From Pseudomonas yamanorum (GTDB taxonomy: Bacteria; Pseudomonadota; Gammaproteobacteria; Pseudomonadales; Pseudomonadaceae), in assembly GCF_013386765.1 (NCBI RefSeq), contig NZ_JACARE010000032.1:1-43791 (forward strand): DNA of 43,791 bases, read 5' to 3'. Under the pieces are notes generated by a model. The model was not told the DNA's origin. It saw only the letters and a program-made list of their open reading frames with translations, and did no database searches. Positions within the stretch are counted from its first letter, which is position 1. The number at the start of each line of letters is the position of its first letter. Below, piece after piece: positions 1 to 8,412 of this stretch. The position numbers and the translations under genes are program-made.

Positions 1-86
1 CCGACAGGCGGGGCAGAGCCCTTTGCTTACTTTGGGCTGGGCCGGCATTCCGGCTTTTCCAAAGTGAGTCGCTGTAAGAGCAAAAC
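1..86 (-). repeat. Dispersed Pseudomonas intergenic repeat, partial
   Basis: Read on the minus strand this stretch contains the blocks ACTCACTTT, GAAAAGCC, AAAGTAAGCAAA and GCTCTGCCCC, which recur in the same order at 43675-43724 on the plus strand. It holds no gene. I recognise it as a common non-coding repeat of fluorescent pseudomonads, but I cannot define its full length because it runs off the window edge. Confidence 0.55.
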
Positions 87-95
87 CATAAGCCG

Positions 96-113
96 CCGTT
101 ACCTAAATAACGG
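96..113. repeat. Small hairpin downstream of the efflux operon
   Basis: CCGTTA, a six-base loop and TAACGG form a perfect 6-bp stem, 58 bases past the stop codon of the outer-membrane efflux gene. There is no clear T-run on either strand, so it may belong to the neighbouring repeat rather than be a terminator. The rest of 87-171 shows nothing else I can name. Confidence 0.35.
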
Positions 114-171
114 ATATGCCCCCCCCGGGGGTATCGCGAAGTGCATCGTAATAACTCATCTGTTGACTCCA

Positions 172-1551
172 CTAGCGTTTGAAATCGTTGACCGAACGAC
201 CACCGAGCGCCACGAACAAGCGCACCGTGTCGAGGTGTTGGGCAGTACCCGCCCGCAGTTGCCCGAGCAAGGCCTGCTCATAGGCCCGTTGTGCCTCCAG
301 CACTTGCAGCAAGCCGTTCTCCCCTGCCCCATAGGCTTGCTGGTTCAGGCGCAAACTGTTGTCGGCGGCCTGAAGCGCGGCGGTCTGCGCCTGGTATTCC
401 TCGGCGTCGTGGTTGATCGCCTGCAGGGTGTCTGCAACCTGGCCGAAAGACTGGATGACGGTCTGCTGGTAGTGGGCGAGCGAGGCGTTGTAGCCCTCCA
501 CCGCCGCCTGGCGTTCGGCACTGAGGGTGCCGCCGTCGAAGATCGGCCCCGCCAACCCAGCGGCAAAACTCCACAGCGCGGCACCGCCATTGCCCGACGC
601 CGCCTGGGCCAGGGACGCGGACAGTTCCACATGGGGATAAAGATTGGCGGTGGCCACGCCGACCGCCGCACTGGCCGCATGCAGTTCGGCTTCGGCTTGC
701 TGCACGTCCGGGCGGTCGTGGGCCAGCTCGGACGGCAGGCTGACAGGCAGCGTGCCGGCCGAGGCAAATTCAGCCAGTTCGAAGTCCGGTGCGCGCCAAT
801 CCGCCGGGCCCTTGCCGGCCAGGATCGACAGCGCATGCCGCGCCGCGTCGCGCTGCTGGGCCAGTGGCGGCAACAGCGTGCGGTCCTGCGCCAGCCGCGT
901 TTCAGCCAGGGACACCTCCAACTGCGTCGCCGCGCCACTGTGTTGCGCTGCACGCACCAGCTCGAGGTTTTTCGCGTCGGTGGCGAGCAAGCTCTGCACC
1001 GCCTCCATCTGCGCGCTGGCCGAGGCCATCAACAGTGCCTGGCTGGCGACGTCGCCCGTCAGCGTCAGGTAGGCCGCTTCGAAGCGATGCCGTTGGAGAT
1101 CGGCAAACGCCTGCTGTTGCTCGACCCGGCGCTGATTGCCGCCGAACACGTCGAGGTCGAAGCTGACCTGCGGCCCCGCGCCATAGAAATTCGCCACCGC
1201 AGGCCGAGCGGCGTTATGCACACGCTGGCGCCCCGCTTGCGCGGCGAAATCCACCCGCGGGAAAAGCGCGCCCTCCGCCGCCGCCACCGAAGCAGCCGCC
1301 TGGCGCAACGTGGCGTCCGCCGCCGTCAGCTCAAGGTTGCCGGCAATCGCCCGGCGCATGACGCTGTCGAGCTTGTGAGAATGAAAGGTCGACCACCAGT
1401 CGACATTCACCTTCTGGTTGAACGACACGCGCTGTTCGGCCTGCACGTCATAGTGCTGCGAAGCGGCAACGGACGGCGCCTGATAGTCCGGACCAACCGA
1501 ACACGCGGACAGGGTCATGACGGCCGTGATAACAAGCCCATGGGGTTTCAT
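172..1551 (-). CDS. Outer-membrane efflux lipoprotein, OprM/NodT type
   Basis: This 459-residue protein is the outer-membrane channel of a tripartite drug-efflux pump, forming the trimeric exit duct through outer membrane and periplasm. The N-terminus is a lipoprotein signal with lipobox LSAC (cysteine near residue 17) followed by the family hallmark VGPDYQAP. Two outer membrane efflux protein repeats follow, rich in alanine and glutamine helices, as expected for TolC-fold coiled coils; the length fits the family (about 460-500). I chose ATG 1551 over the upstream GTG at 1560 because a GGAG lies eight bases before it. It is the last gene of the operon, 18 bases after the pump gene. The exported substrate cannot be told from sequence. 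Confidence 0.93.
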   Translation of the reverse strand: MKPHGLVITAVMTLSACSVGPDYQAPSVAASQHYDVQAEQRVSFNQKVNVDWWSTFHSHKLDSVMRRAIAGNLELTAADATLRQAAASVAAAEGALFPRVDFAAQAGRQRVHNAARPAVANFYGAGPQVSFDLDVFGGNQRRVEQQQAFADLQRHRFEAAYLTLTGDVASQALLMASASAQMEAVQSLLATDAKNLELVRAAQHSGAATQLEVSLAETRLAQDRTLLPPLAQQRDAARHALSILAGKGPADWRAPDFELAEFASAGTLPVSLPSELAHDRPDVQQAEAELHAASAAVGVATANLYPHVELSASLAQAASGNGGAALWSFAAGLAGPIFDGGTLSAERQAAVEGYNASLAHYQQTVIQSFGQVADTLQAINHDAEEYQAQTAALQAADNSLRLNQQAYGAGENGLLQVLEAQRAYEQALLGQLRAGTAQHLDTVRLFVALGGRSVNDFKR

Positions 1552-1569
1552 TTGGCACACTCCGGAAAA

Positions 1570-3024
1570 CTAATGGGTCGTGACAGGTTTACGCAGCAGC
1601 AGAACCAGCGGGCTCACCACCAGCATTGCCCACAGCAGAATCTTGAATTGGCCGAGCACCGCGATGAAGGCGGCCTGGCCGGTGATGGCTTCGTTCAGCG
1701 CGCCGAAGCCCGCCAGGGACGTCGATGCCGGCACCGAATGCACGGTCAGATGACTGGCCAGCGCCACATGCATCGCCTGGGTGTTGTTGAAGAAAAACCA
1801 CTGCACCACCGCCACGCCGAGGGTGCTGCCGTAAACCCGGGACAGGTTAAACAGCCCGCTGCCTTCGGGGCGCAAGGTTGGGTCGAGGGTGCTGAACGCC
1901 ACCCGGGAAAGCGCCGGCATCAACAGTCCCAGCCCGGCGCCCTGGATCGCGCCGGCCACCGCCACCGGCCAGCCGTCCATCAAGGGTGAATAACCGAGCA
2001 TCGAGTGGTTGGCGTAGATCACCACGGCGATACCTGCGGCTACGAACGGGCGGCCATCCCGATGCGCGGGCACCCGGTTCATCAGCCAGAACGCACCCAG
2101 CAGACCCACGCCACGAGGGAGGGTGAGGAAGCCCGTGGTGTCCGGCGGGAAGCCCAGCAACTCATCCAGCATCGGCGAGGTCATGGCCATGGTTGGCAGC
2201 AGTACGAAGCCGACGGCGAAGAAGATAGTGGTCGACAGCACGAAGTTGCGGTCGCGCAATAAGCCCTTGCTGATGAAGTGCGTGCTGGAGGTAAACCGGT
2301 GCACGGCGAACAGGTAGAACCCCAGGACGCTGGCGGCGGCCTCCAGCCAGATCTCCGGCGAGTCGAACCACTCCAGGCGCTGGCCACGGTCGAGGAGCAT
2401 TTGCAGGCCGATCACGCCGAGGGTAAAGCTGGCAAACCCTGCAAAATCAAACACCGGCGCGCTGTTGGCTTTCTTCTCGGGTTGCAACAACGCCACGACC
2501 AATGCGGTGTACGCCAACAGCGGCAGGCTGGCGTAGAACATCCAGCGCCAGCCGAGATGTTCGCTGATCCAGCCGCCAATCGCCGGGCCGCTGACGATGC
2601 CCAGCAACCCGATGGCCGTCCACAGCGGGCCGAATTTGGGCCGTCGTGCCGGGGCAAGTGTCTCCAGGGCGATGGCCATCGACAGCGGCGCCAATACGCC
2701 ACTCGCGGCACCCTGGATAACCCGTGCGCCGACGAACTGCAGCGAGGTGGTTGCCCCGGTCGCGAGCAGCAAGCCGAGGGCGAAGATCGCCATCGCCGCC
2801 TGGTAAACCGCCTTCACGCCGAAGCGCGCGGCCAGCCATTGGGCCACCGGCAAGGTGATCGCGCTGGCGGCCAGGTACGAGGTGAAAATCCACCCCGCCT
2901 CGTCGTCCGTCATCGACAGGCTGCCCTGGACAAACCTAAGAGCCGAGTTCGGCAGCGATACGTTGACCGCCTGCAACCAGGTCACCAGCAAGGCTGTGAA
3001 CCTGAGGGTGCGTGCGCCGTTCAT
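1570..3024 (-). CDS. DHA2-family multidrug MFS transporter (EmrB-like)
   Basis: A 484-residue inner-membrane proton antiporter of the 14-helix DHA2 family, the pump of the tripartite system. The sequence is a run of hydrophobic segments; the conserved loop after the first helices reads WLAARFG, and a GWRWMFY motif follows a mid-protein helix, as in EmrB/QacA relatives. The ATG overlaps the TGA of the adaptor gene (ATGA at 3021-3024), so the two are translationally coupled. With HlyD-type and OprM-type neighbours it should move drugs or toxic organic compounds from cytoplasm to outside in one step. EmrB or the FusE/FarB group are the nearest names; substrate unknown. Confidence 0.92.
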   Translation of the reverse strand: MNGARTLRFTALLVTWLQAVNVSLPNSALRFVQGSLSMTDDEAGWIFTSYLAASAITLPVAQWLAARFGVKAVYQAAMAIFALGLLLATGATTSLQFVGARVIQGAASGVLAPLSMAIALETLAPARRPKFGPLWTAIGLLGIVSGPAIGGWISEHLGWRWMFYASLPLLAYTALVVALLQPEKKANSAPVFDFAGFASFTLGVIGLQMLLDRGQRLEWFDSPEIWLEAAASVLGFYLFAVHRFTSSTHFISKGLLRDRNFVLSTTIFFAVGFVLLPTMAMTSPMLDELLGFPPDTTGFLTLPRGVGLLGAFWLMNRVPAHRDGRPFVAAGIAVVIYANHSMLGYSPLMDGWPVAVAGAIQGAGLGLLMPALSRVAFSTLDPTLRPEGSGLFNLSRVYGSTLGVAVVQWFFFNNTQAMHVALASHLTVHSVPASTSLAGFGALNEAITGQAAFIAVLGQFKILLWAMLVVSPLVLLLRKPVTTH

Positions 3025-4052
3025 GGGCCGGTCCTGATATCAACCGTCACCGTGGCGCTGGTGCCGGAAAACAGCGGCAAGTCGGCGTTGGCATCATCCA
3101 GCTCCAGGCGCACCGGCACCCGCTGCACCACCTTGACCCAGTTGCCGGTAGCGTTTTCCGGCGGCAGCAGCGCGAAGTCGGCGCCGGCACCCGGGCTCAG
3201 GCTGGTGATGTGGGCCTTGAAGGGATGATCCGGGTAGGTGTCGAGCCTGATGGTTGCCTGCTGGCCGGCGCGCATATGGGTCATCTGGGTCTCGCGGAAG
3301 TTGGCCTCAACCCAGGTGCGACGGGGCGACAGCAAGGCGAAGGCCGGCGCGCCGCTGTTCAGGTAATCGCCGACTTGCACGTCATCCACCTTGGCGACGA
3401 CGCCATCGTCGGGGGCATAGACCGTCGCGTATGAGAGGTAGAGTTGCGCCTCGTCGAGTTGCGCCTGGGCCTCGCGAATCGCGGGATGGCGGTCGATATC
3501 GATGTCAGGATTGCCGTTCAGCGCCACCACGGTATTGGCGATCTGCTGCTCAATGGACGCGACACGTTGCCGGGCGACTTTCAGGTCGGTGTCGGCCCGT
3601 TCGAACACGGCCTGGGACACAAACTCGGTGGCCACCAGGGCCTTTTTACGGGCGAACTCCTTCTGGTCAAAACCCGCCGACTCCCTGGCCGCTTGCAGCT
3701 CGGCCTGCTGTTGCCGGTAGCTGGCCTTGAGGCCTTCGATACGCAGGCGCGCCACGCTCAATTGGGCCTGGGTGCGGTCGACCGCCACCTGGAACGGCTC
3801 CGGGTTGATCCGCAACAGCACCTGCCCTTTGTGCACCGCCTGGTTGTCCTCCACGGCAATCTCGACAACCTGCCCGGACACCCGCGCATTGATCGATGCT
3901 TTCGCCACCCGGGCATAGGCGTTATCGGTGGATACGTACGGCGCATCCTGCAGGTAATACACATACCCTGCCGCGGCGACGAGTACCGGCAAGCCCACCA
4001 TCAACAGTAAACGCCAGGGGGTGCGGGTCGTGTTTTCCAACGCATTGCTCAT
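3021..4052 (-). CDS. HlyD/EmrA-type membrane fusion protein
   Basis: This 343-residue periplasmic adaptor links the DHA2 pump to the outer-membrane channel. It has one N-terminal membrane anchor (about residues 14-31), then a biotinyl-lipoyl-like half motif (VSTDNAYARV... ISGQV-type region at about 40-60, here ARVSGQVVEI), a long alpha-helical hairpin with EARESAG/QQ-rich helices at about 90-190, and a beta-barrel domain with the family phrase VEANFRETQM near residue 230. Length is usual for EmrA. It is the first gene of the three-gene operon, 104 bases from a divergently read tetR, the standard layout for a locally controlled pump. Confidence 0.93.
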   Translation of the reverse strand: MSNALENTTRTPWRLLLMVGLPVLVAAAGYVYYLQDAPYVSTDNAYARVAKASINARVSGQVVEIAVEDNQAVHKGQVLLRINPEPFQVAVDRTQAQLSVARLRIEGLKASYRQQQAELQAARESAGFDQKEFARKKALVATEFVSQAVFERADTDLKVARQRVASIEQQIANTVVALNGNPDIDIDRHPAIREAQAQLDEAQLYLSYATVYAPDDGVVAKVDDVQVGDYLNSGAPAFALLSPRRTWVEANFRETQMTHMRAGQQATIRLDTYPDHPFKAHITSLSPGAGADFALLPPENATGNWVKVVQRVPVRLELDDANADLPLFSGTSATVTVDIRTGP

Positions 4053-4156
4053 GATCGAATCACCTTTGCTGAGCCCGGGATTTCTGGGGATCTAATTTTG
4101 TGCGATGATGTAAGAATATCGACCCACCCACCTCTACTCAAGGATTTTTGTACGCT

Positions 4157-4780
4157 ATGGCACAAAAAAAGATCACAGAGGCAAAAGGCCGTGGCCGCCC
4201 ACGCGCCTACGACCCTGAAACGGCGCTGCAAAAAGCCCTCGGGGTGTTCTGGAGTACCGGGTATTCCGGCGCCTCACTGGACGGCATCGCCACCGCCGCC
4301 GGGATGAACCGGCCAAGCCTGTACGCCGCATTCGGCGACAAACACGCGATCTACCTCAAGGCGCTCGAGCAGTATTGGGGCCTCGCGTCAGCCGCCATCG
4401 ACGAGGCGCTGGACGACCCGAGCCTGACGTTGGCGGACGCGCTGATGCGCCTGTATGAAGGCCAGCTGTCGATCTATTTTTCGGGGGACGGCGAGCCACG
4501 GGGCTGCTTCATCATCGGCACCGCCACCACCGAAGCGGTCGAGGACGCCGAGATTCGCGCCGTGCTGTTACAGCGCCTCGACGCACTCGACGCTCATCTC
4601 GAAACCCGCCTGCGCACCGCCATTGAGGCCGGTGAATTGAAAGGCGGTGCAGACCCGGCGGCCGTCGCCGTCCTCGCCGCCTCCTTGGTGCACAGCCTGT
4701 CGATACGCGCACGGGCGGGCAAACCCCACGCCGAGCTGATCGCCCTGGCGCGCAGTGCCGTGCAGGTCATCTGCGGATGA
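4157..4780 (+). CDS. TetR/AcrR-family transcriptional regulator
   Basis: A 207-residue repressor-type regulator. The N-terminal helix-turn-helix (about residues 10-60) shows the usual pattern GRPRAYDPETAL, then GASLDGIATAAGMNRPSLYAAFGDK. The C-terminal ligand domain carries GCFIIGTATTEA, seen in one large AcrR subgroup. An AAGGA lies 12 bases before ATG 4157; a TTG at 4148 is only three bases from it, so I prefer the ATG. It is divergent to the efflux operon, whose promoter should lie in 4053-4156, so it most likely represses the pump and itself and is released by a pump substrate. Its last codons overlap the start of mug (ATGA). Confidence 0.9.
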   Translation: MAQKKITEAKGRGRPRAYDPETALQKALGVFWSTGYSGASLDGIATAAGMNRPSLYAAFGDKHAIYLKALEQYWGLASAAIDEALDDPSLTLADALMRLYEGQLSIYFSGDGEPRGCFIIGTATTEAVEDAEIRAVLLQRLDALDAHLETRLRTAIEAGELKGGADPAAVAVLAASLVHSLSIRARAGKPHAELIALARSAVQVICG

Positions 4781-5292
4781 AGGAAGGACTGGAAGACATT
4801 CTGGCCGAGCATCTCGCCGTGATTTTTTGCGGGATAAACCCGGGGCTGAAGGCCGCCGCCACCGGGCATCACTTCATGGGCCGCAGCAACCGGTTCTGGC
4901 GCACCCTGCACCTGGCCGGGTTTACGCCCCATGAAGTGCCGCCGGAAAACGACCGCACGATCCTGGAGTATCAGTGCGGGCTGACCACCGTGGTGGAGCG
5001 GCCTACCGCCCGGGCAGATCAGTTGTCGGCGGATGAATTCAAGGCAGCGGCAGCGCGTTTTGAAAGCAAGATCACCCGTTACGCGCCGCGGTTTGTCGCG
5101 TTTCTGGGGAAGGCGGCCTATAGCGCGTTAAGCGGGCAGCGGGACATTGCGTGGGGGTTGCAGCCGCGAAGACTGGGGACGTCAGCGGTTTGGGTTTTGC
5201 CCAATCCCAGCGGCAGGAACCTGGGCTTTACCCAGGCACAGTTGGTCGAGGCATACGGTCAACTGAAGCTGGCATCGCGCGCCCCTGCCTGA
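4777..5292 (+). CDS. mug: G:T/U mismatch-specific DNA glycosylase Mug
   Basis: A 171-residue single-domain uracil-DNA glycosylase of the Mug/TDG family, which removes uracil, thymine or etheno-cytosine opposite G in double-stranded DNA in the first step of base-excision repair. Motif 1 is GINPG at residues 19-23 (the Asn corresponds to the water-activating residue of Mug) and motif 2 is NPSG at 143-146, followed by RN. Size matches E. coli Mug (168). The start overlaps the tetR stop as ATGA, so it is probably translated from the tetR transcript. The 3' end overlaps the convergent deiminase gene by 34 bases. Confidence 0.93.
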   Translation: MKEGLEDILAEHLAVIFCGINPGLKAAATGHHFMGRSNRFWRTLHLAGFTPHEVPPENDRTILEYQCGLTTVVERPTARADQLSADEFKAAAARFESKITRYAPRFVAFLGKAAYSALSGQRDIAWGLQPRRLGTSAVWVLPNPSGRNLGFTQAQLVEAYGQLKLASRAPA

Positions 5293-6407
5293 ACCGCCGG
5301 CTGGTGACTGGTCACACAGTGAATCCCGCCGCCGCCCGCTGCAATCGCATCGATATTGAGCTGCACCACCTCGCGCTCCGGATAGAGCCTGGACAGTAGC
5401 TCAAAGGCTTTTGCGTCGGCCACCTTGTCACCGAACTCGGGCGCAATCACCGCCCCGTTGATGACAAAGTAGTTGATATAGCCCGGTGCAAAATCCGGAT
5501 TGTTGCGATTGAAACGGCTCTTGCGTGGATTAAGCGGCGGCGACACGGTATGCACCTGCAGCGGTCGGCCGTCTGCATCGGTGGCCCGCTTGAGGATGTC
5601 CAGGTGCGCCAGCGTGACCTTGTGATCATAGGATTCGGGGTCGGTGTCGAGGTTGGCGATCACCACGCCCGGCTTGACGAAACGCGCATAAAAATCCACG
5701 TGGGCATCGGTGATGTCTTTGCCCTTGATGCCCGGCAGCCAGATGATTTTGCGCAGGCCCAGCCGCGCCTTCAGCTCGGCCTCGACGTCGGCCTTGCTCC
5801 AGCCGGGGTTGCGGTTGGCATTGATCCAGCTGCTTTCGGTCATGATGCCGGTGCCGTGACCATCCACCTCGATGGCGCCGCCCTCACCCACCAGTTCGCT
5901 GCGAATCGCCTGGGCCTCGGTGACTTCAGTGACCAGGGCCGCTACCTGCGCATCCTCGGCGTGCTGCTGCTTGTTGCCCCACCCGTTGAAGTTGAAATCC
6001 ACCGCGCCCAGGCCGCCCTGGCCGTCGATGACAAAGTTGGCGCCGGTGTCACGCATCCAGATGTCATCCAGCTCGGTGACCACAAACGTGGCGTTGCGGG
6101 TGCCGCATTTTTCTTCAGCCAGCGCTCGCTCCTCTTCCCGACAGAACACGGTCACCGGCTCGTGACGGGCGATGGCGCGGGCGATCCGGCCCAAGGCTGC
6201 TTGCACGTCGGGCGTAAAGTCCTCGTGAATGGCCTCCTGCGCGCCAAAGGCAATGAACGCCTGCTGATGTTTTTCGCCTTCGTCGGGCATGAAACAGTGG
6301 CCCTCGGGGGCGGCCTGTGCCCAGCGCGAGACCAGCCCGACGGACATGGCAGCGCCCAGGGTGGCAACCACCGATACCTGTTTGATGAATTCGCGACGTG
6401 TTGCCAT
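5259..6407 (-). CDS. agu2A': Tat-exported agmatine deiminase paralogue (Agu2A'-like)
   Basis: A 382-residue member of the agmatine deiminase / bacterial peptidylarginine deiminase family, expected to hydrolyse agmatine to N-carbamoylputrescine and ammonia. It starts with a twin-arginine signal (TRREFIKQ then a hydrophobic stretch ending AQAA), so it should work in the periplasm. Family signatures: DIWMRDTGANFV, EGGAIEVDGHGT, TDAHVD and the C-terminal GGGGIHC with the catalytic Cys at about 364. ATG 6407 has AGAGG in front and begins exactly at the Tat signal; longer reading to 6461 has no such support. Last gene of the agmatine operon, 20 bases after the polyamine-binding protein. The name follows the agu2ABCA' operon of P. 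aeruginosa PA14. Confidence 0.88.
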   Translation of the reverse strand: MATRREFIKQVSVVATLGAAMSVGLVSRWAQAAPEGHCFMPDEGEKHQQAFIAFGAQEAIHEDFTPDVQAALGRIARAIARHEPVTVFCREEERALAEEKCGTRNATFVVTELDDIWMRDTGANFVIDGQGGLGAVDFNFNGWGNKQQHAEDAQVAALVTEVTEAQAIRSELVGEGGAIEVDGHGTGIMTESSWINANRNPGWSKADVEAELKARLGLRKIIWLPGIKGKDITDAHVDFYARFVKPGVVIANLDTDPESYDHKVTLAHLDILKRATDADGRPLQVHTVSPPLNPRKSRFNRNNPDFAPGYINYFVINGAVIAPEFGDKVADAKAFELLSRLYPEREVVQLNIDAIAAGGGGIHCVTSHQPAVQAGARDASFS

Positions 6408-6427
6408 GGGTACCTCTGGAAGTTGGA

Positions 6428-7513
6428 TCATTGGATGGGAGCGGTTTTGAATTTGGTCCATACGCGCATGCGTGCACGCATGTCCGCCTGGGGGATGTCT
6501 TTTCCCGGGATCAGCCGTTCAAACGTGGCCTCGTCCGGGTAGATCTGCGGGTTGTTGCGCATCGCCGGGTCAACCTCGGGACGCGCCTTGGCGTTTGCCG
6601 TGGGGTAACCGGTGAAGTTACTGATGGCGGCCATGTTCTGCGGGCGCATCACGAAATTGATGAACGCGTAGGCGTACTCCGGATGCCGGGCATCCACGGG
6701 GATCGCCATGGTGTCCATCCACACCGTGGTGCCCTCACGAGGGATGTGATAGTCGAACGTGACCTTTTTTCCGGCTGCGTCCGCCGCCCGTTGCGCCTGG
6801 GTCATGTCGCCGCTGTAGCCGAGGGACAGGCACAGGTTGCCGTTCACCAGGTCGGTCACCGGCTGCGACTGGAACTTGCGGATGTAGGGCCGCAGCTTGA
6901 GCAACAGCTCGCTGGCGGCGGCCAGGTCGGCCGGCTTGGCGCTGCGCGGGTCACGCCCCAGGTAATTGAGGGCCACCGCCAGCACTTCGTCCGGTGAGTC
7001 GATCAGGGAAATCCCGCAATCGGCGAACTTGGCGGCCAGCTCCGGCTTGAACAGCAGGTCGAGACTGTTGACCGGCGCGTCCGGCATGCGCTGTTTGATC
7101 TGCTCGGTGTTGTACGTCAGGCCGATGGTGCCCCAGGTGTAGGGGACGGTGGCGTTGTTCGAGTAGGTGTAGTGCGCGCGCAACTTCTGCAAACCGGGCT
7201 CGATGTCATTCAGGGCGGTGAGCCTGGACTGATCCAGCGGTTGCAGGCTGCCCGCGCGCATCAGCCGTTCGCCCACAGTGTCGCCAGGAAAAATCAGGTC
7301 ATAACCGCTGCCGCCGGCCATCAGCTTGGCCTCCAGGGTTTCGCTGCCGTCCATCACATCGTAGATCACCTGGATCCCGGTTTCGGCGGTGAAACGCGAC
7401 AGCGTGTCCTCGGCGAAGTAATCGGCCCAGTTGTAGAGCTTCAGGGTTTTTTCTTCGGCGTGCAGCGACGACGCCACCAGGGCCCCTAGCAACAGCGTGC
7501 AGATAATCTTCAT
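6428..7513 (-). CDS. agu2C: Polyamine-type periplasmic substrate-binding protein (PotF/SpuD family)
   Basis: A 361-residue periplasmic binding protein with a Sec signal (residues 1-19, ends SLHA). The family opening LKLYNWADYF, SGYDLIFPGD (about residues 90-100), the YTWGTIGLTYN block and the late GYPTANA stretch place it with PotF/SpuD polyamine receptors. It presumably binds putrescine, agmatine or N-carbamoylputrescine; which one cannot be read here. No ABC permease or ATPase gene is in the operon, so it must share a transporter encoded elsewhere or act only as a sensor or buffer. One base separates it from the amidase gene upstream, implying tight coupling. Confidence 0.85.
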   Translation of the reverse strand: MKIICTLLLGALVASSLHAEEKTLKLYNWADYFAEDTLSRFTAETGIQVIYDVMDGSETLEAKLMAGGSGYDLIFPGDTVGERLMRAGSLQPLDQSRLTALNDIEPGLQKLRAHYTYSNNATVPYTWGTIGLTYNTEQIKQRMPDAPVNSLDLLFKPELAAKFADCGISLIDSPDEVLAVALNYLGRDPRSAKPADLAAASELLLKLRPYIRKFQSQPVTDLVNGNLCLSLGYSGDMTQAQRAADAAGKKVTFDYHIPREGTTVWMDTMAIPVDARHPEYAYAFINFVMRPQNMAAISNFTGYPTANAKARPEVDPAMRNNPQIYPDEATFERLIPGKDIPQADMRARMRVWTKFKTAPIQ

Positions 7514-7514
7514 G

Positions 7515-8408
7515 TCAAAGCCCTCGGTAGGTGTGATGACCGTCCAGACTCAACAACCCGCCATACATTTCCGGGCGACGGTCACGGTAGATGCCCCAGG
7601 TCAGGCGGTCCTCGCGCATCGTCGCCAGGTCGAGGCTGTGCACCAGCACGCCGGTGCTGTCGCGGTCAGCTTCGGCGAGCAGCTTGCCCTTGTGATTGCA
7701 GATAAAGGACGAGCCGTAGAAGTCCATCTGCAAGGTCGGGTCGGTGGTCGCTACCTCGCGGCCGACACGGTTGGCAGCGACCACCGGCACCAGATTGGCG
7801 GCGGCGTGCCCACGCATGGTCATCTGCCAATGGTCCCGGGAGTCGAGGGTCGCGCAGCCCGGTTCAGAGCCGATCGCCGTGGGGAACAGCAAGACTTCAG
7901 CCCCCATTAGCGCCAGGCAGCGCGCGGTTTCGGGGAACCACTGATCCCAGCAGATACCCAGGCCGATACGTCCGAACGCGGTGTCCCAGACCCGAAAGCC
8001 GGTATCGCCGGGGCTGAAGTATTCTTTCTCCTGATAGCCGATGGCGTTGGGGATATGAGTCTTGCGATACACCCCGAGTAACTGCCCATCCGCATCGGCC
8101 ACGCTCAGCGAATTGAAACAGGCATTGCCGGCCTTTTCGAACCAGCTGAGGGGCAGAACCACGCCCAATTCCCGGGCCAGGGCGGCAAAGCGTTTGAGCA
8201 CCACGCTGTGCCGGTATTCCTGCGCCAGCGCCAGGTGTTTGTGATGCTGCTCGATGCAAAAGTATGGCGTGGCAAACAGCTCTTGCAGCAGGATCACCTG
8301 GGCGCCCTGCTTGGCCGCGTCACGTACCAATTGCTCGGCCAGATCGAGGTTCGCGGGCAGGTCCCAGGTGCAGGGCATTTGCGTGACAGCAATCGTCAGT
8401 ACGGTCAT
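7515..8408 (-). CDS. agu2B: N-carbamoylputrescine amidohydrolase
   Basis: A 297-residue cytosolic enzyme of the nitrilase (carbon-nitrogen hydrolase) superfamily that splits N-carbamoylputrescine to putrescine, CO2 and ammonia, the second step of agmatine use. The catalytic triad is visible: Glu43 in LLQELF, Lys116 in YRKTHIP and Cys153 in GICWDQW. Length and the motif FPTAIGSEP fit AguB. It follows the deiminase gene after four bases and precedes the binding-protein gene by one base, so it belongs to one operon with both. It could be called aguB; the agu2 name reflects operon order. Confidence 0.94.
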   Translation of the reverse strand: MTVLTIAVTQMPCTWDLPANLDLAEQLVRDAAKQGAQVILLQELFATPYFCIEQHHKHLALAQEYRHSVVLKRFAALARELGVVLPLSWFEKAGNACFNSLSVADADGQLLGVYRKTHIPNAIGYQEKEYFSPGDTGFRVWDTAFGRIGLGICWDQWFPETARCLALMGAEVLLFPTAIGSEPGCATLDSRDHWQMTMRGHAAANLVPVVAANRVGREVATTDPTLQMDFYGSSFICNHKGKLLAEADRDSTGVLVHSLDLATMREDRLTWGIYRDRRPEMYGGLLSLDGHHTYRGL

Positions 8409-8412
8409 GGCA

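Noticed and set aside
64..1989. A 641-codon plus-strand frame opposite the efflux lipoprotein gene.
   Set aside because: Arg-, His- and Gln-rich antisense product without domains; the lipobox gene on the other strand explains the DNA.
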